The position numbers and the translations under genes were made by a program. Of a stretch of 64,000 nucleotides of DNA, positions 57,165-64,000 are shown in pieces. The notes below the pieces were generated by a model. That model saw only the letters and a list, made by a program, of their open reading frames with translations. It had not been told where the DNA came from and did no database searches. Within the stretch, counting starts at the first letter, position 1; each line of letters starts with the position of its first letter. Where the stretch lies: contig CM031561.1 in the NCBI GenBank assembly GCA_018466975.1, positions 5,270,001 through 5,334,000 of the forward strand, in the 5' to 3' direction. The stretch is from Sparassis latifolia (Eukaryota > Basidiomycota > Agaricomycetes > Polyporales > Sparassidaceae).

Positions 57165-58330
57165 ATGCCCTCATCGATCTCCATTGTGATCCTTCACTTT
57201 ACCTCGTCTTCTCAATATACAGGATGCTTTCCAGGGTGGGGCATAACCGCTCCGCGTTCTGCCGCCTTTCAATGTCACGGCGTGTCGGCGTCCTTCGTTC
57301 ATACCACCTGGTATTCCACCTACATTCCAGAGTGCTGATGCATCTCTGACACTACTGAATTCCAATTATAGGTTATTGTCGCGCTCGTCTGGGAACAGAT
57401 TCTGCCATCAAATCCCATGCTGTCATTTCAGGTCAACAACAAGCGTCAACTGGTTCTCTAGTTTCAGCGCGTCGCCTTTCACACCCGGGCCATTAAGCAC
57501 TGCTTTCACTCTCTCTTCCTCACACCACCCTTTACTGGTCGATGTGTGATATGGAGCGCGATCCCTACCGCGGCGCTCCTCCCGCAATCACGCAGAGCAA
57601 GGCTCCACCTGGATGACAGAGCATGAACAAGCCAGCGCCGCATCACCGACCGTATTTCTTTCCACTCATCAATTTTGCTGCCGGATCTCTCTTGTCGTCC
57701 TCAACGACGCGCTTGTCCTTCCACACGGACCGCATGATATACAGACGTCTTGACACAGAAGCGCATTCGTCCAGACTCAACTGCGGTCGATCTAATGGTG
57801 CGCGTGTGTATACCGAGACAACGTCCCATCGACGGTGTACAGCTCTTCACTCATAACATCTTCGCATAAACAGCAAGACCTCTTTCGCATCCCTCAAATA
57901 TTCCTAATAAGAAGGTGCGATGCCGTCGATGTCTCAATGCTCATATCTTCCTTTAGATTGTTACGCCTGCTGTTCGAACGGGCCCAGACAGCGAAGAAGA
58001 GGTGTTTGCGACACCGTGGTTCTCCCCTCATCTTTTCGTCTCAAAACGTTCCCACATCCGGGCGGCATCTCGTGGGTAGCAGCACTCTTTGTTAATTTTA
58101 GCAGAGGTAGAACGAAGACGTACCAATCTCCGCTAGAGACTATTTCAAAGAATGGTCATCAAATTTCGCATGACAGCCGTAAGGTCGAGAACAGCAGACG
58201 AGCGACAGGTCGTGAGTTATATGCCGTTATCAACCACCCCCTCACAACATCACACGAATGTCCTCTTTGAATATAACTTCATCCCAGGGTTAATACTGTC
58301 ACTCGTAACACGGAGACTTTCGTCAATAAG
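57165..58330. other. Stretch with unassigned short frames, possibly downstream exons
   Basis: Many short frames on the plus strand lack motifs. On the minus strand, pieces near 58540-58330 (MARRATESEVLQIA, then RKKNDESREPPLSDTFI) have donor-like GTGCGT and could be further 3' exons of the gene at 58614-59582. Otherwise nothing recognisable. Confidence 0.3.
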
Positions 58331-58613
58331 CCACATGTGTGGCGTCGCGCGCGAGATGAAAGTGTCCGATAGTGGTGGCTCACGGCTCTCGTCGTTCTTC
58401 TTGCGCTTCAGCGTGGTTGCCGTCCTTGGTCAACGCACCGCAATTTGCAGCACTTCGCTCTCAGTGGCTCGTCTGGCCATACGGGACTGTATCGAGAAAA
58501 TTAGATGTTTATATGCGTGCGCGTACCGTACGCCGAGAAGTGAGACATGACATCTATATCGCATCCGTACCTGCAGAACAAACTTATCCCATATTGGTGG
58601 TAAATCCATAGGC

Positions 58614-59582
58614 CTACTGGTGACGGTAATGCAGTGAGATATCTCTTCGATCACGGGGTAGGAAGAAGATACGTACGGGTATCCATTTCAACTTAACATC
58701 GCCATCCGCATCGTACCCGTTCTGCTCCTGTGGACTCGAAGGGCTGGACGATCCACGCTCCGGCTCAGCAACTCCATCCAACAATACACAGAGCAAAAAT
58801 AGGCACTGGTTGTGCTCGACGCGGCCACTGTCTGTTTCGTCCGTACTGGCTTTGCGAAGCGGACCATAGCGGAGTTCCATGAAACTGTTGTTCATGACAA
58901 TGACAAAAAGGGTGCTTGCATCTTTACTGGACTGCTCCTGGACAACAGCCGTAGAACAACGCTCCGCACTGTCGTTCGCGCTAAGCGCCCAATCGGAAGT
59001 CTTGATGTGGCCACGAACAAAGACGAGATCCTTGGCGTCCAATTCCATGCCCATCCCTGAAATCTCGAGCCAGCTTTTCCAGTTTGCCTGAATATACTCC
59101 GTCAGTTCTTCGTGTGGAAGGATCTCCTCGCAAACAGCGTCCTTGAAGAAGAGGAAAGCACCCTTCTCGTTTCTCGCGCATTCCACGCGATACGTCCTGC
59201 ATTACACGTCAGAAACGAAGGTTAACACTATCCAATGTGGTACGCACCCTGGAAGATCTGCTGCACGACTTATTTTTATACTGGGGCTGCACAGGTGGTC
59301 TTCGGGGATGGCTCGTTCTTGCCTCCTTAATTTCGATGCGTCGTAGGAGAACGGGATGAAGTCCTTAAGAGTATAGGGTTTGTTCAAAGGGTGGTCCTTG
59401 TCCTCGAATGCGTTGAAGAGTCGATAAAACCCACCCTTGGACATAAAGCCCACATCGCCAATGTGGACGTCCGACGGTGGATGCCACAGAGGATAGCCAT
59501 AACCCAACTTGAGGACTTCGTCCGTATAGATGTCCCAAGAGGTTCTTATCAAGGACATCGGGGAGACGCTTCTGGAGGACAT
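58614..59582 (-). CDS. Uncharacterised Agaricomycete-family protein, multi-exon
   Basis: Exon 1 runs 59582-59248 from an ATG: MSSRSVSPMSLIRTSWDIY, LGYGYPLWHPP, VHIGDVGFMSKGGFYRLFNA, and LCSPSIKI. The intron 59247-59197 has donor GTGCGT and acceptor GCAG and restores frame to TYRVECARNEKGAFLFFKDA. Exon 2 continues with HEELTEYIQANWKSWLE, KDLVFVRGHIKTSDWAL and NQCLFLLCVLL. This order (GYPLW, IGDVG, FYRLFNA, Cys-rich GAFL, WxxW, VRGxxKTxxWA, NQCxFL) is one I know as a large family of unknown function in mushroom-forming fungi. The frame stays open to a stop at 58614, but a donor GTACGT near 58676 and acceptor before 58616 suggest a further exon (MDLPPIWDKFVLQ). No function is assigned. Confidence 0.65.
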
Positions 59583-59809
59583 GGTAGATGCAGTTCAAGG
59601 TGTATTCAATGGAGAAACCTACAGCGTGCCGAATTTATCTGAGCGCCACTTAGGCCAAAGCGATGCCACTCACGTGAGCGTTTGACGAATGCCAGTGGCT
59701 GAGAATTCCAAGCAGCGTTGAATGTGTCGCTTAAGCACTTACATAAGTACTCTCAGGGATGATCACCGCTGAGACCCGTTTCATGAGGTCACATTATGGG
59801 TATCTGGTT
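59583..59809. other. Spacer between host gene and copia 3' LTR
   Basis: Upstream flank of the gene at 59582. No distinct promoter element stands out. Confidence 0.4.
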
Positions 59810-60045
59810 TGTTAGAAATCGCGCCTTAGTTCCCAAATAGGAAGGTAGTGATGGCGGGTCAAGATGCGTCGGGGCGCGTGATTGCGCGTCCTAAAATAGA
59901 TTTCTGTATATATACAGTTCTAGACGCTCCACTTTATATAAGCAAATTTCCTTTGTCTTTCTTTGTAATCATGCCCTCGGCTTGTCTGCCCTTGGGCGCT
60001 CCCCAATTTCTGGAGCTCCAGAAATTTGGGCGCTACTTTCCAACA
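59810..60045 (-). repeat. Copia 3' LTR, 236 bp
   Basis: Minus-strand ends TGTTGGAAAG and TTTCTAACA fit copia LTR termini. A TATA box (TTATATAAAG, near 59943-59934) stands in the right place for transcription. The pol frame ends inside the LTR: its last codons (SVGK, stop) are the first LTR bases. A short palindrome AATTTCTGGAGCTCCAGAAATT lies at about 60004-60025. Confidence 0.85.
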
Positions 60046-60710
60046 CTCAGCTTCTCATGCCTCGGCTTAGGGAGTGACTTTGTTAGGATATCCGCTATCA
60101 TGTCCTCCGTGGGACAGTAATGGATATCAATATATTTATCCCTCAATTTCTCGCACACATAATGATGCTTTACATCAAAATTTTTTGATTTCGCGTGGAA
60201 TTGGGGATCACGTGCAATTGAGATTGCCGCCGTATTATCCTCGAATAAAATCGTAGGATCTTGTTGCTCGAAACCTATTTCTTTGAATAGTGTTCGGAGC
60301 CACACAGCTTCTTTTGCCGCTTTGGCAGATGCCCTGTATTCAGCTTCCGTGGTGGATGACGTGACCGTGGTTTGCTTCTTTGAGCTCCACGTGATCGTGC
60401 CATTTCCTAATTTAAATAAATATCCCGAGATTGATTTGCGATCTCGGATATTGTTCGCATAGTCTGCATCTGAGTAGCCCATGAATTTGGCTTGATCTTC
60501 GGGCTTGACATCTGCAATTGGCCCGTAGATTATTCCAAGTTCTCGTGTTCCAGATAGATAGCGGAGGACGCGTTTGGCAGCAGTCCAATGAGCCATTCCG
60601 GGATTGGCAGTAAATGAGCTAAGCCGTTGCACGGTGTGAGCAATGTCTGGTCTCGTGGCAATTGCTGCGTACATCAGTGATCCAACGAGCGATGCATATC
60701 CGTTGTCTCA
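60033..60710 (-). pseudogene. Copia RNase H domain
   Basis: Frame 60674-60033 follows the RT frame in phase across one TGA (60708-60710). It encodes MYAAIATRPDIAHTVQRLS, ISGYLFKLGNGTITWSSKKQ, TEAEY and DNTAAISIA, then KHHYVCEKLRDKYIDIHY and ADILTKSLP. These are the usual copia RNase H blocks, with catalytic acidic residues in place. The enzyme would degrade the RNA strand during reverse transcription. Confidence 0.9.
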
Positions 60711-61682
60711 GTCACATTCATCATCAGTTTCGGGTTCTTCTTTTTCAAGCACTGTATTTGGATCAAGAGGCATCCCGATCATGTTGGCATTCGTAAGCTC
60801 ATTCTTGTGTAGGATAGACTCAATATATTTTGTCTGAGAGATTTTGATTGTCCGCTTTGAATGGTCTCTCTCAATTTCTATCCTCACAATTTTCCGGGGT
60901 TCGCCAAGGTCGGTAACTTTAAACATATTTTGGAGTTCGCTCTTCAATTGGTCCATTAGTGCGCAATCATTGGTGAATATTAATAGGTCGTCTACCCAAA
61001 CGGTGACAATTTCTATCTTATCACCTTTGATCTGAATGTACGCACATGGATCCGAGAATAGGTGCTTGAATCCCGCGTCTAGTAACTTGCGGTTCAGCAC
61101 GATATTCCATTCTCGGCCAGACTGCTTTAGCCCGTAGAGGGTTTTCTTTAATTTACATACGCGATATGTTCCATCGCTGTATCCTTCAGGTTGCCGCATG
61201 TACACTTCTTCTTTGAGAGTTCCGTTAAGATAGGCGCCTTTCACGTCCATCTGTCCGATCTCCCAATCTAAGATTGCGGCTAGCCCAAGGATAGCTCGAA
61301 TGGTTTCAAGGCGGACTACGGGCGCAAACGTCTCGGTATAGTCCATGCCTGGGATTTGAGAATATCCCTTCGCAACCAGGCGGGCTTTGTATTTAATTAT
61401 TTCACCCTCTTTGTTTGTTTTCTTGACTAGAACCCATTTATTTCCTACGGGTTTTTCGGGAGGTTCCACTAACTCCCAAGTCTCCATACCCTGTAGTTGA
61501 TTGAGTTCCGTCTGGACTGCCTGTTCCCATTTGGGCCACTCGAGTGATCTCTTGGCATCACTGAGCATCTTTGGCTCATCCGCGTCCGCATTTCTGTGGG
61601 CACTCATCGCAATATAGACTAATTCGGCATTTGATTTATCTGGATCATTATCCAGATCTTCGTCTGCCTCTGGGTCGTGCAT
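60711..61682 (-). pseudogene. Copia reverse transcriptase domain
   Basis: The frame gives WELVEPPEKPVGNKWV, YKARLVAKGYSQIPG, TFAPVVRLETIRAILGLAA, MDVKGAYLNGTLKEEVYM, LYGLKQSGREW and the catalytic box WVDDLLIF (normally YVDD). It joins the integrase frame in phase across a TGA at about 61719 and the RNase H across a TGA at 60708. All other RT motifs are intact, so the loss of function looks recent. Confidence 0.92.
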
Positions 61683-61718
61683 TAGACGGTAATCATGCTG
61701 AACTGTCTTTCTTCTGGT

Positions 61719-62794
61719 TCATCTGGGCTGGCTTGGTGCGTCCATCCCGCTTTCCTCACGTTGATCAGGATCATCATCTTGTCTGCACTTTCGCGGATTT
61801 TTGGCAGGTGACTGTGGCGCGAAAGTTCCTAACTCCCCCTCGCGCTGCACGTCTGCGGTCGTTGTGAGGTTTGGGACTTCGGGTCTCCTTTCCGCATGTG
61901 GCACGTCTGACGCATTGCTAGATAAAGTGCCCGGAAATATATTTTGCTCCCCCTCACGCTGTGCTGTGAGGATAGGTACGTCGGATCCTATTTGCTCTTG
62001 TGGCACGTGAGGCGTGTTGCCGGGCAAATGGTCCGGGAAATTCGAAGAAAATTGGAAATTACGCGAGATTTTAATCTGGCGCGTGTGCGCATCATAATAT
62101 TTGATGGCTTTGTGTCCATCCATGTATTCAACAAAAATATACTTGTTGGCACGGGGCGCTAGCTTTGATAGTGTTGCGTCCTCCGTGAGGACCCATATGG
62201 GGGAACCGAATTCTTGTAGGTACGAGATATTTGGTTTCATCTCATTCCATTTTTCTTCGGGAGTTGCCCCATTTAACGCCTGGGTAGGCGATCTATTTTT
62301 AATGTAGACTGCGTGAGCAATCGCTTCAGCCCAAAGATAACGAGGTAGATCTCTCGCATAGATCATTGCGCGCGCTAGTCCAAGCAGTGTGCGATTCAAT
62401 CTCTCAGAGACTCCGTTCTGGGATGGTGAATACGGCGCAGTCGGACCCATCTCGATCCCTTTCATTTGACACCAGTTAATTAATTCGGTGTTCATATATT
62501 CTCGACCGTTGTCAAGCCTGAGTCGCAAGGGTTTATTTCCAAACTTGCGCTCGATATAGTAATATAATTCTTTACCTTTTCAGTTACTTCATCTTTATGC
62601 CTCATAAATAGTACTGTACTTCGACAACTGTAATCATCAATAAATGTAATAAAATATTTCCAGCCTTGTAGAGCGGCTGTCTGCGCAGGTCCCCACACAT
62701 CCGTGTGTGTTAATTCTCCGGGTACCTTGCTGCATTCATCCGTCTCTTTGGGAAATGGCTTCGCGTTGCCTTTGCTTGGATGCACACCTTGCAA
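61719..62794 (-). pseudogene. Copia integrase core
   Basis: Frame 62794-62492 gives LTHTDVWGPAQTAALQG and FITFIDDYSC (first catalytic Asp in THTDVWG). After a 1-base deletion near 62570, frame 62528-61719 gives RLDNGREYMN (second Asp) and PYSPSQNGVSERLNRTLL (Glu), completing D,D35E. A Glu/Pro/Asp-rich linker to RT follows, with repeated PHVPQEQIGSDVPILT-like phrases. Confidence 0.9.
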
Positions 62795-63598
62795 TTAATT
62801 TCATCTGGGCTTGGCAAGATTTTTAGACCATCTACAAGCCCTTCGCGATATAATCGCATAAGCACTGGTTTCCCGATATGGCCATAAATCTTGTGCCACT
62901 CTTCCCAGGTATGCGGGCCGTATTCCTTAGCAGTATAGGTTCGCGCAGGTTGCGGAACTATTGGACGCAATTTCAATGAATATAGTCGTCCATTTTTCTT
63001 GCCTATAGCAAGGGTGTGTTTATTTTTATCTATTAGTATTGTGCGACTATTTCCCATAAGTACTCTTCCTCCCGCATCATCTAAACGTGTAATGGAGAGG
63101 AGGCTATTGGGTGCTGTCGGCGCATACAGTACACCGTGGAGACAGAATTTCACTTTCCGGTCTCCTACTTCACTTTCGACATTGACCGTACCGCGGCCCA
63201 ATGCCTGCGTTGGTTGCAGTCCGATGCCCGTGATCGCATGATCTTCGAGCGCCTGATAGGTCGTGAAGACTTCACGACGATTTGTAATGTGCGAAGTTGT
63301 CTCAGAGTCAGCAAATCACTCATAGAAAGAAGCGATTTTACCATCAGATCTGAGAGATACAGTGTCACTATCATTATCATAGACTATTTTTGCCTCATCC
63401 TCTTTCAGTTTGACTTCGCGTGCTTCGTAAGCACATTCCGTCTTTTGCCGCTTCATCGGCGGGCCCTGTCCGACTTTGCCGCCGCCTTTGGCCCAACAAT
63501 CCGTGGCCTTATGCCCGAATTTTCCACAATTCATACATTTGACCTTGTCGTGGTGCTGACACTCATTACCAAGATGTCCCGGCTTTCCGCAGATCGAA
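62710..63598 (-). pseudogene. Copia gag zinc knuckles, protease and GAG-pre-integrase domain
   Basis: From 63598 down: a first knuckle (ICGKPGHLGNEC) cut at its first Cys by the inserted LTR, a second intact knuckle CMNCGKFGHKATDC, then a linker. The protease reads ADSETTSHITNR where ADSGTTSHI is expected, so the catalytic Asp-Ser-Gly has become Asp-Ser-Glu. A TGA just before it replaces the usual Trp. The frame 63201-62710 carries LHGVLYAPTAPNSLLS and the integrase zinc domain WHKIYGHIGKPVL...CKVCIQAKA, then a 1-base deletion near 62775. Confidence 0.85.
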
Positions 63599-64000
63599 TG
63601 TTACAACGCTCCTCACTTTTGTGGCGCATCTTTTCTTTTTCTTTTCTTTGTTCCCTTTACGTTACCAGACCACGTGATCCAACACGTGACTCATCGGAGC
63701 GCAACCTCCGATTCTTTATCCAGATGTCCAGAACTCCTAGTCTAGGGTTACACCGGATCCAACTCCGGACCTTCTTCTTATCACACATGCAAGACGTGCA
63801 TGTATGCCTCATCTTTACCTCGTTCTGATACACGACTCGTTATCCCCATTAGTACTGATTATCTCTCACGACCTTACTCAGCTTTCTCATACATATTACT
63901 TCCTCACTGTTACCTTGCCCAGATATCGTTTCACCTTATCTAGCCAATGAACGATCTCGCATTACTGCGTAGTACTGCGGATACCTTTTGTATAAGTAGA
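63599..64000 (+). mobile_element. Partial LTR of a second retrotransposon family, nested in copia gag
   Basis: Starts TGTTACAACGCTCCTC, is unlike the copia's own LTR, and matches the reverse complement of the 642-bp solo LTR at 37591-38232. About 240 bases should remain beyond the window. A TATA box TATAAGTAGA at 63991-64000 gives plus-strand orientation, opposite to the host copia. The base change at the junction and the intact gag frame up to it show this is a later insertion. Confidence 0.9.
63991..64000 (+). promoter_or_regulatory. LTR TATA box
   Basis: TATAAGTAGA near the 3' side of the U3 region, conserved in the solo LTR at 37832-37841 on the minus strand. Confidence 0.55.

Larger units (their letters stand above)
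59810..63598 (-). mobile_element. Ty1/copia retrotransposon, inactive, 5' part cut by a nested LTR
   Basis: Order on the minus strand is gag zinc knuckles, protease, integrase, reverse transcriptase, RNase H, then a 3' LTR. Integrase before reverse transcriptase defines copia. Two in-frame TGA codons in pol, one before the protease, and two 1-base deletions in the integrase region inactivate it. The gag N-terminus, primer-binding site and 5' LTR lie beyond 63599, where an unrelated LTR interrupts the second Cys of the first zinc knuckle. Confidence 0.95.

Noticed and set aside
63136..63828. 230-codon plus-strand frame
   Set aside because: It is antisense to copia gag and protease and then runs into the nested LTR; the end of the frame is LTR sequence also seen in the minus frame at 38004.
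1..64000. tRNA, rRNA or other structured RNA genes
   Set aside because: I saw no convincing candidate by eye; a tRNAscan or Rfam search could not be run.

Overview
The window looks like a transposon-dense stretch of an Agaricomycete (mushroom-forming basidiomycete) genome. The evidence is spliced genes with short introns, KDZ, hAT, Helitron and Ty1/copia elements of fungal type, and a lineage-typical gene at 58.6-59.6 kb whose protein has the motifs GYPLW, IGDVGF and FYRLFNA. About 54 kb is AT-rich repeat sequence. A GC-richer island at about 54.4-59.6 kb holds the only host genes I can support.

Layout. 1-5.9 kb: a graveyard of decayed DNA transposons (hAT transposase, KDZ transposase) and a 24-bp coding minisatellite. 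5.99-16.28 kb: a composite block bounded by about 95-bp inverted repeats. It contains Helitron copy A (minus strand), a 48-bp coding minisatellite, a unique repeat (R1) with a hairpin, a degenerate repeat (S1), a 49/36-bp satellite (S2) and an end block (S3). 16.28-17.9 kb: a 98-bp tandem array (S4) and a Helitron-type 3' end. 17.9-23.8 kb: decayed sequence with a helicase-like remnant. 23.8-27.3 kb: a second composite repeat. 28.3-32.1 kb: Helitron copy B (minus strand, a divergent family, 5'-truncated). 32.1-33.9 kb: a third composite repeat. 34-46 kb: rearranged Helitron fragments, two inverted copies of a 1.35-1.43 kb hAT-like non-autonomous element, a 1.39 kb insertion, a 642-bp solo LTR, a fourth composite repeat and two spliced gene-like remnants. 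45.9-53.07 kb: Helitron copy C (plus strand), nearly the same as copy A. 53.1-54.4 kb: nothing recognised. 55.16-56.0 kb: a membrane-anchored ubiquitin-fold (UBL3/MUB-like) gene. 58.6-59.6 kb: an uncharacterised Agaricomycete-family gene. 59.8-63.6 kb: a minus-strand copia retrotransposon whose gag is interrupted by an unrelated LTR that runs off the window.

The most unusual system is the Helitron in copies A and C. Behind a Cys-rich N-terminal domain it carries the HUH Rep, then an apparent chromodomain, then a PIF1-like helicase, and at the C-terminus a USP-like cysteine peptidase with a CxxC/CxxC zinc finger. A reading frame with a hydrophobic leader and 16-residue tandem repeats lies just upstream, apparently in line with the N-terminus. 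Copies A and C share three in-frame TGA codons at positions where divergent copy B has sense codons, so they descend from an already damaged parent. No copy in the window is intact.

All boundaries, homologies and identities were judged by eye from the sequence and the translated frames; no database search or alignment was run.
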